This document shows positions 25,930-34,426 of a DNA stretch of 64,000 nt, piece by piece (position 1 is the first letter of the stretch; every line of letters begins with the position of its first letter). A program made the translations under genes and the position numbers. The notes beneath the pieces were generated by a model. The model did not search any database and had not been told where the DNA came from. It was given only the letters and a program-made list of their open reading frames with translations. Source of the DNA: a bacterium (lineage in GTDB: Bacteria > Vulcanimicrobiota > Vulcanimicrobiia > Vulcanimicrobiales > Vulcanimicrobiaceae); contig JAJYRH010000006.1 in the NCBI GenBank assembly GCA_021794205.1, forward strand, positions 34,572 through 98,571, read 5' to 3'.

Positions 25930-26468
25930 GCGTTATCGCGATGTCTGGAGCGGTACCACCAAGCGAAGATTCCTAACAGCAGCGAATCGAGAATCGCCTG
26001 TCTGATCGCGTCGTGAAAATGCAACGCGCTCCATGCAAACGGAGAGCCGGTCGCCTGCATGACCGCCCAGAAGACGGCGTTTCGCACGAACGTCGCGACG
26101 AATGCGAGCGCCGCGTAGAGCAGCGGAGAGTTGCTGAAAAAACGTTGCGCGAGGAGCGCGGTCAACACCGCTGCGGCGAGCGTTGCGAGCATCCACGACG
26201 CGCCGGTCGTTCCCGATAGCAGGTCTTCGCAGAGCCCGGCGATGAGGCCGAGAAATGCCGCGCGTTGCGGCCCGAGCCGCGCCGAATACCAGACGACGAC
26301 GAGCAGGACGGCGCTCGGCGGAACGTCCTTCCAACGAAGGAGCGAGAGCGAGCTCGCTTGGAATGCGAGCGCGAGCAACACCGCGAGCGTCACGTGCCAC
26401 CACGCGGGGTATCGGTAGGGAGTCTCGGGCTCCCTACCGTGCAACGACGAGGAGTCGATCCAGGGCAT
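25926..26468 (-). CDS. mreD: Rod shape-determining protein MreD
   Basis: 180 residues, about five transmembrane helices, the usual MreD size and hydropathy (VTLAVLLALAFQA, SAVLLVVVWYSARLGP, LGLIAGLCEDLLSG). Its ATG lies 35 bp inside the end of mreC. Context between mreC and mrdA supports the call. Confidence 0.88.
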   Translation of the reverse strand: MPWIDSSSLHGREPETPYRYPAWWHVTLAVLLALAFQASSLSLLRWKDVPPSAVLLVVVWYSARLGPQRAAFLGLIAGLCEDLLSGTTGASWMLATLAAAVLTALLAQRFFSNSPLLYAALAFVATFVRNAVFWAVMQATGSPFAWSALHFHDAIRQAILDSLLLGIFAWWYRSRHRDNA

Positions 26469-27234
26469 TCAAGCGTACCGATGGTTTCAGAATTGCGGTC
26501 TGATAGAGGCTGGAATCGTTGCGGTCGATCTTCACGATGCGACCGATCGGAATCCCGGCGCGGAACGTGCGCCCGTTTCCGGTAACGACGACCTCTCCTA
26601 TGCGAAGCGGCGCGTCGAGCGTGACGTAATCGAGGCGAATGCTCTGCAGGTTTCCGCGTGCGATGCCCCACCAGCGACCGTTCCGCACGACTGCAGGGAT
26701 GCGACTCGAGAAATCCGTTGCGAGCAGCACGGTTGCATCGAGCGGGGTGACCTGCGTGACGTGACCGACGACGCCCCCTGGCGCGATCACGCCGTCGTCG
26801 CGGCGAACGCCGGCGAGCGAACCGCGGTCGATGGTGATGCTGCGCGTCGCTCCCTCGGGCGGAAAACCGATAACGCGAGCTTCGATTCCGTTGGGATGCC
26901 GGTCGCGCAGCCGTGCGATACCGGCGATCGCGAGCGCGTCGGCGAGCTCTTGGTGGAGCCGGGCGTTCCGTTCGAGCAGCGCTTGGTTCGACGTGACGAG
27001 CGCTGCGTTGCGCGCGCGTAACGACGGAAACGAGAGCACGGCGTTCGCACTCCCGCCGACGGCGTTCCCGATGCCGGTGACGAGGTTTTCGGAGCCGGCG
27101 ATGAGATAGGATGCGGTGACGGCGATCGGGCTCGGTTCGCCGGCACGCTGCGCTCGAACCTGAAGGATGGCGAGCAACGCCGCGGCGATGACGATCGCGA
27201 GCAGCACGAGCAACTTGCGCTCGTCAGTGCGCAC
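26434..27234 (-). CDS. mreC: Rod shape-determining protein MreC
   Basis: 266 residues with GTG start, an N-terminal anchor (LLVLLAIVIAAALLAILQV), a coiled-coil region around ALVTSNQALLERNARLHQELADALA and the beta-barrel domain typical of MreC (SITIDRGSLAGVRRDDGVIAPGGVVGHV, AVVRNGRWWGIARG). MreC links MreB, MreD and PBP2. Confidence 0.92.
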   Translation of the reverse strand: MRTDERKLLVLLAIVIAAALLAILQVRAQRAGEPSPIAVTASYLIAGSENLVTGIGNAVGGSANAVLSFPSLRARNAALVTSNQALLERNARLHQELADALAIAGIARLRDRHPNGIEARVIGFPPEGATRSITIDRGSLAGVRRDDGVIAPGGVVGHVTQVTPLDATVLLATDFSSRIPAVVRNGRWWGIARGNLQSIRLDYVTLDAPLRIGEVVVTGNGRTFRAGIPIGRIVKIDRNDSSLYQTAILKPSVRLNALDRLLVVAR

Positions 27235-27832
27235 GTGCCATGCCTTCTTTGCCGGGACGATAGCCGTGGGCGCGAAGCGTGCGAATCACGCGCCCGAGCG
27301 GAAGCCCCATCACCGTGTAAAAATCGCCCTCGATACCGTCGACTAAAGCCGCCGCGCGCCCCTGAATGCCGTATCCGCCGGCCTTATCGAAGGGTTCGCC
27401 GCTCGCGATATAGTCGTCGATCTCATCGTCGGCGAGTTCGTGAAAACGCACGCGCGTCGATTCGCAAAATTCATTCGCGGGCCCCCCGCCGGGAAACGCG
27501 ATCGCGACGGCGGTGTGTACCAAGTGTTCGCGCCCGGAGAGCGAGGAGAGCATCGCTCGCGCTTCGCTCGCGTCGCTCGGTTTGTTGAGAGCGATACCGT
27601 CGCGATCGACGACGGTATCGGCGGCGAGGATCGGGCGATCGATCCCGGCGCCGAGCTTCGCAACGACGTCGCGGAGTTTTTCGCGTGCGTGGCGTTGCGC
27701 GAGTTCGCGCGGCGTTAGCGCGGGGTTATCGGGTTCGCCGTACTCGCTGGGCACGACATCGACGTGCACGCCGAGCGAGCGAAGCAATTCGAGGCGTCGG
27801 GGCGAGGCGCTGGCGAGATAGATTCGGTTCAT
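27224..27832 (-). CDS. maf: Maf family nucleotide pyrophosphatase
   Basis: 202 residues with the Maf signatures LASASPRRLELLRSLG near the start, then ADTVVDRDG, LSGREHLVHTAV and GGYGIQGRAAALVDGIEGDFYTVMGLPL. These enzymes hydrolyse non-canonical or excess nucleoside triphosphates. It overlaps mreC by 11 bp and nadD by 4 bp. Confidence 0.93.
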   Translation of the reverse strand: MNRIYLASASPRRLELLRSLGVHVDVVPSEYGEPDNPALTPRELAQRHAREKLRDVVAKLGAGIDRPILAADTVVDRDGIALNKPSDASEARAMLSSLSGREHLVHTAVAIAFPGGGPANEFCESTRVRFHELADDEIDDYIASGEPFDKAGGYGIQGRAAALVDGIEGDFYTVMGLPLGRVIRTLRAHGYRPGKEGMARAH

Positions 27833-28443
27833 CCTTCGCGTTCCGGCTGGCCGTAGAGGCGATGCGAACGGATGTATTGCCAGACCGCTTCGGGGACGAG
27901 GTAGCGAACGCTCCGCCCCTGCGCGAGCAGGGTGCGAATCAACGTTGCCGATTCGGGGAGCGCGGGAAGATTGAGCGTTCCGACGCGTTGCCGCAGGTTC
28001 GTGGGCAGTGCGGCGATCACGCGGGCGAGGGCGTCGTCGGGGACGCCCGCTCGCGGCGCGATGACGAAACGTTCGAGCCCGGCGAGTACTTCGTCGAGCC
28101 GCACCCAGTTCGCGTTGACGAGCGAGTCGGCGCCGATGATGAACGTGAACGATGCATCGGGATAGCGATCGCGCAAACGAGGAAGCAGATCGGCGGTATA
28201 TCCGGTCGCTTCGGGCTGGAGATCGCTATCGTCGAGCGCGAAACCGCGATTGGTCGCAATCGATCCGAGGATCATCGCGCAGCGGTGTTGGGCGTCGGCG
28301 ATCGCACCGGCTCGATAGTGCTGGTGCCTGGTGGGAAGAAAGAGCACGCGGTCGAGCCCTTCGCTCAAGCGGGCCGATTCCGCGACGAAGAGATGCGCGT
28401 TGTGGATGGGGTCGAAGGTTCCGCCGAATATACCGAGTTTCAT
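27829..28443 (-). CDS. nadD: Nicotinate-nucleotide adenylyltransferase
   Basis: NAD synthesis, 204 residues. The nucleotidyltransferase HxGH-type loop is GGTFDPIHNAHL; FIIGADSL and a C-terminal ESATLIRTLLAQGRSVRYLVPEAVWQYI (variant of the ISSTxxR motif) are present. Position after obg is conserved in many bacteria; the usual rsfS neighbour is absent. Confidence 0.92.
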   Translation of the reverse strand: MKLGIFGGTFDPIHNAHLFVAESARLSEGLDRVLFLPTRHQHYRAGAIADAQHRCAMILGSIATNRGFALDDSDLQPEATGYTADLLPRLRDRYPDASFTFIIGADSLVNANWVRLDEVLAGLERFVIAPRAGVPDDALARVIAALPTNLRQRVGTLNLPALPESATLIRTLLAQGRSVRYLVPEAVWQYIRSHRLYGQPEREG

Positions 28444-29705
28444 GAATAGGTGAATTCGTACGTCCCGATCCGCACGCTATCGCCCTCGCGAACCCCACGC
28501 GCCTGTAATTCTTTCTCCACGCCCATTTTCACCAGCGCGCGTTCGAAACGCGCGAGCGCTTCGTCGGAATCGAAATTCGTGCGCTCGGCGAGTTGCTCGA
28601 CGCGCTCTCCCGTGACGACGAAGGTGCCGTCGTCTTCGCGGCTGATAGTAAAGGTCTCGCGCGTCGGCAGCGATATCTGCGCGGGCGTGACGTCGATCGC
28701 CGCGGGAGGCGGGGCGAGCGAGAGCGCGCGCCACATCGCGGCGAGTAATTCGGGAACGCCTTGATGCGTCGCGGCGCTGATGCCCATCGTTTCGGGATCG
28801 CGTTCGCGCAACTCGGCAAAGCGCTCGCGCGCTTCGGGTAGATCGAGCTTGCTCACCGCAACGATCGTCGGTTTCTCCAGCAGCAAGGGATTCCAAGCGC
28901 GTAACTCCGCTTCGATCGTCGATCGATCGCTCGCCATCTCTTCGAGCGATTTCGCGCCGTCGAGGAGATGGACGAGAATGCGGGTGCGTTCGACGTGGCG
29001 TAAGAAACGGTCGCCGAGGCCGGCGCCTTCGTGCGCGCCTTCGATGAGGCCGGGGACGTCGACGGCGACGAAGGATCGCTCTTCGTCGAGGCGCACGACT
29101 CCGAGCTGCGGTTCGATCGTCGTGAAGGGATAGTCGGCGATCTTCGGGCGCGCCGCGGTGATCACCGAGAGCAGCGTCGATTTTCCCGCGTTCGGTACAC
29201 CGACGATGCCGACGTCGGCGAGGAGCTTGAGTTCGAGGCGAATCTCGCACTCTTCGCCGGCCTCACCGCGAATCGCGTAATCGGGTGCCTGCCGCGCCGC
29301 CGTCGCAAAATGCTGGTTGCCGAGGCCGCCCTTCCCGCCGCGCGCGACGAGCACGCGCTGGCCGGGTTGCGCGAGATCGGCGAGGAGCGCCTCGCTCTGC
29401 GTCTCGGTGCGTTTGTAGACGAGCGTTCCGACGGGCACGGCGATGACGAGGTCCTCGCCGGCGCGCCCCGACTTGTTCGAGGTTCCCCCGGGCTTGCCCG
29501 ATTCGGCGGCGAACTTGCGCTTGAAACGAAATTCTACGAGCGTGTTCAGTTCGGGATCGGCGAGGAGATAGAGGCTGCCGCCGTGCCCGCCGTCACCGCC
29601 GGCGGGGCCGCCCTTGGGAACGTATTTCTCGCGGCGCCACGCGACGATGCCGTCGCCGCCGCGGCCGGCGGAGATTTCGATAGTGGCTTCGTCGATAAAT
29701 TGCAC
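28440..29705 (-). CDS. obg: Obg/CgtA ribosome-associated GTPase
   Basis: 421 residues from GTG 29703-29705. Glycine-rich Obg fold (~1-158: GRGGDGIVAWRREKYVPKGG), G domain with G1 GVPNAGKSTLL, switch DVPGLIEGAHEGAGLG and a C-terminal OCT domain (~345-415, ending GTYEFTYS). Involved in 50S assembly and stringent signalling. It lies downstream of rpmA as in many genomes. Confidence 0.96.
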   Translation of the reverse strand: MQFIDEATIEISAGRGGDGIVAWRREKYVPKGGPAGGDGGHGGSLYLLADPELNTLVEFRFKRKFAAESGKPGGTSNKSGRAGEDLVIAVPVGTLVYKRTETQSEALLADLAQPGQRVLVARGGKGGLGNQHFATAARQAPDYAIRGEAGEECEIRLELKLLADVGIVGVPNAGKSTLLSVITAARPKIADYPFTTIEPQLGVVRLDEERSFVAVDVPGLIEGAHEGAGLGDRFLRHVERTRILVHLLDGAKSLEEMASDRSTIEAELRAWNPLLLEKPTIVAVSKLDLPEARERFAELRERDPETMGISAATHQGVPELLAAMWRALSLAPPPAAIDVTPAQISLPTRETFTISREDDGTFVVTGERVEQLAERTNFDSDEALARFERALVKMGVEKELQARGVREGDSVRIGTYEFTYS

Positions 29706-29749
29706 GTACGTGGTCTATTCCGCAGGCGAGTGAGGGAGCCTTGAAAGAG

Positions 29750-29779
29750 CGACGGGGCGCCGCATGCGGCACCCCGTCG
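29750..29779 (-). terminator. Hairpin between rpmA and obg
   Basis: A 14-bp stem (CGACGGGG(C/T)GCCGC against its complement, one wobble) with a two-base loop, between the rpmA stop and obg. On the minus strand it is followed by CTCTTTC, only a weak T-tract, so it may terminate partly or protect the rpmA 3' end. Confidence 0.5.
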
Positions 29780-29805
29780 AAAAAGCGAGCGTTTCCGCCC
29801 CGCGG

Positions 29806-30087
29806 TTATGCGGAGAGCGGTTTGATATCGACGTGCTGCTTGTTGCGGCGCGTCGCGAACTGTACGGTACCTTCGGTCAGCGCGAAGAGCGTGTGGTCGC
29901 GGCCGATGCCGACGTTCTCGCCGGGGTAGAACTTCGTGCCGCGCTGGCGAACGATGATGTTCCCCGCGAGCACGTGCTGCCCACCAAAGCGTTTGACGCC
30001 GAGGCGTTGCGAATTGGAGTCCCGGCCGTTGCGGGTAGAGCCCGCGCCCTTCTTGGACGCGAAAAGCTGCAGATCGAATACGAACAT
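29806..30087 (-). CDS. rpmA: 50S ribosomal protein L27 with cleavable N-terminal extension
   Basis: 93 residues from ATG 30085-30087. The family core is [51 protein letters not shown] and [14 protein letters not shown]. The N-terminus [10 protein letters not shown] precedes SKKG, matching the LQxFA extension that the cysteine protease Prp removes in Firmicutes; uncleaved L27 would block the peptidyl-transferase centre. rplU, the usual upstream gene, is absent: the next gene upstream is divergent. Confidence 0.96.
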   Translation of the reverse strand: MFVFDLQLFASKKGAGSTRNGRDSNSQRLGVKRFGGQHVLAGNIIVRQRGTKFYPGENVGIGRDHTLFALTEGTVQFATRRNKQHVDIKPLSA

Positions 30088-30261
30088 AGCCGCAAGAGTA
30101 TATCGTAGATGGGCTGCGGGGTCAATTGGATAGCGGAGGGGAGTTTCTCGGAGAAGGAATGCCCTGGAAACGAACGACCCCCGGCTTGGCAACGTTCCAT
30201 CGGGGAGGCGCCGATGGGGCGCCGAAGGGACGATCTCGTTGAAAGGAGTCTATCCACCCTC

Positions 30262-30681
30262 ATGTCATTCAAGCCCACCTATATGCTGGCGGCAGCTGCG
30301 TTGATCGCCGGCGCGTTTGCCTTTACGCCCTACGCGGGGGCCGCTCCGGCGCCGCCGGGCATACCCGACGACTCGATGTCCACCGTCGTATCGGCGCACA
30401 ACGTTCGGACGATCGATGTGACGGCCTATCGTTATTCATTCGAACCGGAAACGATTACCGTCCATGAAGGCGAGCCGGTCACGTTGGTCCTCACCAGCAA
30501 AGATGTCACTCATGGTATTGCCGATGCGGATCTCGGTATTGCCAATACCGTCATCCTCAAAGGCAAAAAAAGCACCGTCACCTTCACGCCGAAAAAACTC
30601 GGCACGTTCAAAGTGCATTGCTCGGTCTTCTGCGGCATCGGTCACGGAAACATGATGCTGACGGTGAAAGTTATCAAGTAA
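30262..30681 (+). CDS. Secreted CuA-type cupredoxin
   Basis: 139 residues with a signal peptide (MSFKPTYMLAAAALIAGAFAFTPYAGAA). The domain matches the copper-binding part of cytochrome c oxidase subunit II: a His in DVTHGIAD and, about 35 residues later, CSVFCGIGHGNM, i.e. C-x3-C-x3-H-x2-M, the full CuA ligand set. It lacks the transmembrane helices of COX2, so it is a soluble periplasmic electron carrier or copper protein. GAAAGGAG sits 13 nt before the ATG. A 7-bp hairpin (30197-30217) lies in the leader. It converges on the cytochrome-porin gene. Confidence 0.85.
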   Translation: MSFKPTYMLAAAALIAGAFAFTPYAGAAPAPPGIPDDSMSTVVSAHNVRTIDVTAYRYSFEPETITVHEGEPVTLVLTSKDVTHGIADADLGIANTVILKGKKSTVTFTPKKLGTFKVHCSVFCGIGHGNMMLTVKVIK

Positions 30682-30712
30682 GCGCGATACCCCGGTATCG
30701 ATTCGAGAAAAA

Positions 30713-30746
30713 GAGCGGGCCCCCGTTTCGGGAGCCCGCTCCTTTC
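30713..30746. terminator. Bidirectional terminator between convergent genes
   Basis: GAGCGGGCCCCC pairs with GGGAGCCCGCTC (one mismatch) around a five-base loop; A-rich sequence precedes and CTTTCT follows. It serves both the cupredoxin (+) and the cytochrome-porin (-). Confidence 0.75.
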
Positions 30747-30769
30747 TCGCAACGCTTACCGTTGAGATC

Positions 30770-31945
30770 TTAGTGGTTCTTCCACCACGGCCCGCCCCAG
30801 AGCAGCTGATAGCTCCAGACCGGCGTGCCGCCGACCGTTACGGCGTCTTCGATCGTGAATACGACGTTCGGTTGGATATTTACGGCAAGGTCGCCGATGT
30901 AGTAGTTGTTGACTCCGCCCATACCGTCGTTGGTGTTGTCGTAGCGGAGATCGAGGTTCGCTTTCGGAAGCACGTTATAGATGGCTTCGAGCGAGTAGGC
31001 GTGGCTCTGCGAGGAGATCGCCGGCGAGAGATCCTGCGGGTTGTTATCGTTGCCTTGCAGGTCGACGCCGAGGAGCATGTATTTCGGCCCGGTGTAGGCG
31101 ACGAGCGCGCCGTAACGCGAGTACGTATCTTTCGCTCCCGAAGGTAACGGGGTCGTGCCGCCTTCGAAGGCGACGCCGCCCGAGAAGCGCGTCTCCGGCC
31201 ACATGTACATGAGCGAGCCGACGACCGATTGTCCGACCGCTCCGGCGACCGAATTGTCGGTGTCGTTGTCGTAGGCCGTCTCGAGCGGGCCTTCGTTCGT
31301 CATGTAGGCGACGTTGCCGATGAGCCCCTTCGAGCCGATCTGCGTGTACGAAGCGCCCCAGCGATTATCGCCGACGCCGACGCCGTTGTTTCCGACGGCG
31401 AGACCGGCGAACGAGTAGCCGGAGAGCGAGAGATTCATCGCGACCCACGGTGCGAAGAACGGGGTCGGGAACATGCCGACCTGCAGGCTGCCGTTGCCGT
31501 GGCTCAGGCCGTTGTAGGCGATCCAGCCTTGGTCGATCGACGCGGCGGGCATGCTGCCTTCGACGACCGGAACCGAGGCGTAATACGTGAAGTCTTTTCC
31601 GAGGTATCCGGCGCTCAGTAGGTCGATGACGCCGACCGTGATTTTCGTGCCGAAGGTCGGGTCGGGAACGCTCGAACGATTGAGCGTGAATTCCAGCGCG
31701 ACGGGAAGATGCTTGTTGTTCTCCATCTGCGCGTGCGCGTCGAGGACGCGCGCGAAGTTCGTCGCCAGCACGTAACGGCCGGTGGCGTTGAGATTGGGAA
31801 CCGAGGTGTGGCACATCTGGCAGCTGACGCCGCCCTGTGCGTTGGCGAAGAGGGGGATTGCGCTCGCCGGACGCGCCGAACCGAGGATGGCGAAAGCCAT
31901 CCCCAGTGCGACGATCAGTCCGGTGCGACCGATTTTAGCGTTCAT
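30770..31945 (-). CDS. Cyc2-like monoheme cytochrome c fused to an outer-membrane beta-barrel
   Basis: 391 residues; ATG overlaps the upstream cupredoxin stop (ATGA). A signal peptide (GLIVALGMAFAILGSARPASA) is followed by IPLFANAQGGVSCQMCHTS, a single CxxCH heme site, then PNLNATGRYV. This layout matches Cyc2 proteins, whose consensus I recall as PxFARQT..CxxCH..P.L..FGR. The rest alternates short amphipathic strands and Gly/Asn-rich turns (LEFTLNRSSV, KITVGVIDL, YTQIGSKG, NLDLRYDNTND) like a porin, ending in the aromatic-rich WGGPWWKNH. Cyc2 carries electrons, for example from Fe(II), across the outer membrane. Substrate here is unknown; other cytochrome-porins exist. Confidence 0.7.
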   Translation of the reverse strand: MNAKIGRTGLIVALGMAFAILGSARPASAIPLFANAQGGVSCQMCHTSVPNLNATGRYVLATNFARVLDAHAQMENNKHLPVALEFTLNRSSVPDPTFGTKITVGVIDLLSAGYLGKDFTYYASVPVVEGSMPAASIDQGWIAYNGLSHGNGSLQVGMFPTPFFAPWVAMNLSLSGYSFAGLAVGNNGVGVGDNRWGASYTQIGSKGLIGNVAYMTNEGPLETAYDNDTDNSVAGAVGQSVVGSLMYMWPETRFSGGVAFEGGTTPLPSGAKDTYSRYGALVAYTGPKYMLLGVDLQGNDNNPQDLSPAISSQSHAYSLEAIYNVLPKANLDLRYDNTNDGMGGVNNYYIGDLAVNIQPNVVFTIEDAVTVGGTPVWSYQLLWGGPWWKNH

Positions 31946-32328
31946 TGTTTCACAATTACCGTAAGCTTCATGTTCGCGTGATTGAGCCCGCAGAAAATCG
32001 CGCAAGGCAGAACGTAGGTGCCGGCTTTGGTGGGGGTGACGGCGACACTCACAACCTTGCCCGGTTGAATGCGGGTGAGCGGGATGTGGAGTCGGTTAGA
32101 AACGAGGCCGTGCACTCCTCCTGACGAGGTCAGGTGCAGGGTCGTCGTTTTGCCGACGTGCATCACGATCGTGCTGGGGGTGAACTTGCCGTCCGAGCTG
32201 GCGACGATGTTCGTCGTCCCGGCGGCAGCGACTTCGGTGGTGACGCCGGCTGCGCCGGCGGGGCGGGCTCCGGCGCCGAGGGCGACGAGAGCGAGCGTTG
32301 CGATAAAGGTGGTAAGCGTGCGTTTCAT
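31942..32328 (-). CDS. Secreted CuA-type cupredoxin, partner of the cytochrome-porin
   Basis: 128 residues with signal peptide (TLTTFIATLALVALGAGARPAGA) and a strong ribosome binding site (complement of TTCCTCCT at 32333-32340). CuA ligands: His in GGVHGLVS and CAIFCGLNHANM (C-x3-C-x3-H-x2-M). It is translationally coupled to the cytochrome-porin, suggesting it accepts electrons from, or gives them to, its heme. Homologous to the copper protein at 30262-30681. Confidence 0.85.
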   Translation of the reverse strand: MKRTLTTFIATLALVALGAGARPAGAAGVTTEVAAAGTTNIVASSDGKFTPSTIVMHVGKTTTLHLTSSGGVHGLVSNRLHIPLTRIQPGKVVSVAVTPTKAGTYVLPCAIFCGLNHANMKLTVIVKQ

Positions 32329-32430
32329 GGGTTCCTCCTGTGAGACGAATACTACGCGCCGCTTACGAAGACGCGATGAGCCCACGGGGAACGGGTTGGG
32401 AAGAAGTAGAGAAGTGGAGAGGGGTCCTCG

Positions 32431-33702
32431 ATGGGGCGACCGTACCTACCAACCGCTTTGGAGAAAAAAAGAGTCGTTGTCACCGGCCTCGGAGCCGTGA
32501 CGCCATTAGGGAACACCCGTGACGAGTTCTGGCGTCGACTGATCGCCGGTGATTCGGGCGTCGGCCCGATCACGGCCTTCGATGCGAGCGCCTTCACGAC
32601 GCGCATCGCCGCGGAGGTCCGCGATTTCGATAGCGACGCGTTGCTCGGCAAAAAAGAAGCGCGCCGGATGGATCGCTTCACGCAGTTCGCCATGGTCGCC
32701 GCGAACGAGGCGATCGCCGACGCAGCCCTACCGAGCGACGAAGCGACGAAGGAGCGCGTCGGCGCGGTGATGGGGAGCGGTATCGGCGGCATCATCACCT
32801 TCTGGTTGGAATCGGAGAAATCGGCGGTCGCCGGCACGTGGTCGCGTTGCTCGCCGTTCTTCATTCCTATGCTGATGGCAAACGCAGGCCCCGCGCACAT
32901 CTCGATGCGCCACGGCTTCCGCGGCCAGATATTCTCGGTCGCGAGTGCCTGCGCGAGCGCGAACGACGCGATGGCGATCGCCTACCGGAGCGTCGCGAAC
33001 GGCGAAGCGATCGCGATGGTGACCGGCGGCAGCGAAGCCTGCGTCTCGCCGTTGGCGATCGGCGGTTTCTGTTCGATGAAAGCGATGTCGACGCGGAACG
33101 ACGAGCCGACGAAAGCCTCGCGTCCCTTCGATAAAGATCGCGATGGTTTCGTTCTGGGCGAAGGCTCGGGCGTGCTGATCTTCGAGGAATACGAACACGC
33201 GCGGGCGCGCGACGCGCGCATCTATTGCGAAGTGCTCGGCTACGGCGAATCGGCCGACGCCTACAATCTCGTCGCGGTCGATCCCGACGGGCGCGGCGTG
33301 AAGCTCGCGTTCGAACGCGCGATCGCGCAGGCCGGCATCTCGCGCGATGAAGTCGATTACATCAACGCGCACGGCACCTCCACCCCGATCGGCGATCCGG
33401 CGGAATCGAAGGCGATCGAGGAGAGCTTCGGCGAGCATGCGACCGCGATCGCGGTGAGTTCGACGAAATCGATGCACGGCCACGCCCTCGGCGCCGCGGG
33501 GGGAATCGAAGGCGTCGCGACGGTGCTCGCCGTCGCCAACGATCTCGTGCCGCCGACGATCAATTACGAACACCCCGATCCGGAGTGCCGGCTCGATTAC
33601 GTTCCCAACGTCGCGCGCAAAATGACGGTCAACGTCGCGTTCTCCAACTCGTTCGGTTTCGGCGGCCACAACAGCGTGTTGGTCTTCGGCAAATTACGGT
33701 AG
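32431..33702 (+). CDS. fabF: 3-oxoacyl-ACP synthase II
   Basis: Fatty-acid chain elongation condensing enzyme, 423 residues. Catalytic Cys in SVASACASANDAM, His in NAHGTSTPIGD and His in MHGHALGAAGG; N-terminal VVVTGLGAVTPLG. A Gly/Ala-rich C-terminal FSNSFGFGGHNSV completes the family pattern. No acpP or other fab genes are adjacent; rnc follows 7 bp later, where acpP would often stand. Confidence 0.95.
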   Translation: MGRPYLPTALEKKRVVVTGLGAVTPLGNTRDEFWRRLIAGDSGVGPITAFDASAFTTRIAAEVRDFDSDALLGKKEARRMDRFTQFAMVAANEAIADAALPSDEATKERVGAVMGSGIGGIITFWLESEKSAVAGTWSRCSPFFIPMLMANAGPAHISMRHGFRGQIFSVASACASANDAMAIAYRSVANGEAIAMVTGGSEACVSPLAIGGFCSMKAMSTRNDEPTKASRPFDKDRDGFVLGEGSGVLIFEEYEHARARDARIYCEVLGYGESADAYNLVAVDPDGRGVKLAFERAIAQAGISRDEVDYINAHGTSTPIGDPAESKAIEESFGEHATAIAVSSTKSMHGHALGAAGGIEGVATVLAVANDLVPPTINYEHPDPECRLDYVPNVARKMTVNVAFSNSFGFGGHNSVLVFGKLR

Positions 33703-33709
33703 GAGAACG

Positions 33710-34426
33710 ATGGCCGGGGAGGCGCGGCGTCGCCGCGTGCGCGCGTGGTTGCGCTTGGCGGGGGTTCGCACGGTCGGCGAGCTCGACCGTATCGAACTCG
33801 CACTGCGGCACGGATCTTTCGCGCGCGAACGCGGCGGCGAGAGCAACGAACGCTTAGAGTTTCTCGGCGATTCCGTGCTCGGATTCATCGTTGCGACCTG
33901 GCTCTACGAAACGTTCCCCACGCTCACCGAAGGCGAATTGACGCTGCGCAAAGCGCGCATCGTCAAGGATGAAGCGCTCGCCGTCACCGCGGCGCGATTG
34001 GGCTTCGACGACGGCATCGAGTTGGGCGTCGGCATGCGCAACGCCGGCGGTACGGAGAACGCCTCGATCCTCGCCAACACCTTCGAGGCCTTCGTCGCCG
34101 CGCTCTACCTCCAATACGGCATCGAGGCCGCGCGCAAATTCGTGCTCGAACAGCACGTCGCTCGGGTCGATCTCGATCCGCTCGCGCTCGTCGACCCGAA
34201 GACGCGCCTCCAGCAGTACACGCAGGCGCACGCGCTGGGCCTGCCTTCGTACGACGACCGCGGGGAGGGGACGCCGCAGCGCCCCGCCTTCACCTCGACG
34301 GTCTGCATCGACGGCCGCCCGCTGGGAAGTGGGAGCGGCACGTCGAAACGGGCAGCCCAGCAAGCGGCTGCGATAGCCGCGCTTCGCACGCTTGAAAGCG
34401 CTTCGGGCGCGCAAGGAATCTCGTGA
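33710..34426 (+). CDS. rnc: Ribonuclease III
   Basis: 238 residues. Catalytic signature NERLEFLGDSVLG and C-terminal dsRBD (DPKTRLQQYTQA, GSGTSKRAAQQAAAIAAL). The second acidic cluster reads ILANTFEAFVAALYL: the position equivalent to E. coli Asp114 (LADTxEA) is Asn, while Glu117 is kept. Such variants could bind or cut differently. It overlaps smc by 4 bp. Confidence 0.92.
   Translation: MAGEARRRRVRAWLRLAGVRTVGELDRIELALRHGSFARERGGESNERLEFLGDSVLGFIVATWLYETFPTLTEGELTLRKARIVKDEALAVTAARLGFDDGIELGVGMRNAGGTENASILANTFEAFVAALYLQYGIEAARKFVLEQHVARVDLDPLALVDPKTRLQQYTQAHALGLPSYDDRGEGTPQRPAFTSTVCIDGRPLGSGSGTSKRAAQQAAAIAALRTLESASGAQGIS

Noticed and set aside
30197..30217. Riboswitch-like hairpin CCATCGG-GGAGGCG-CCGATGG in the leader of the CuA gene
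   Set aside because: A single 7-bp stem; I could not match the flanking sequence to any known riboswitch class.
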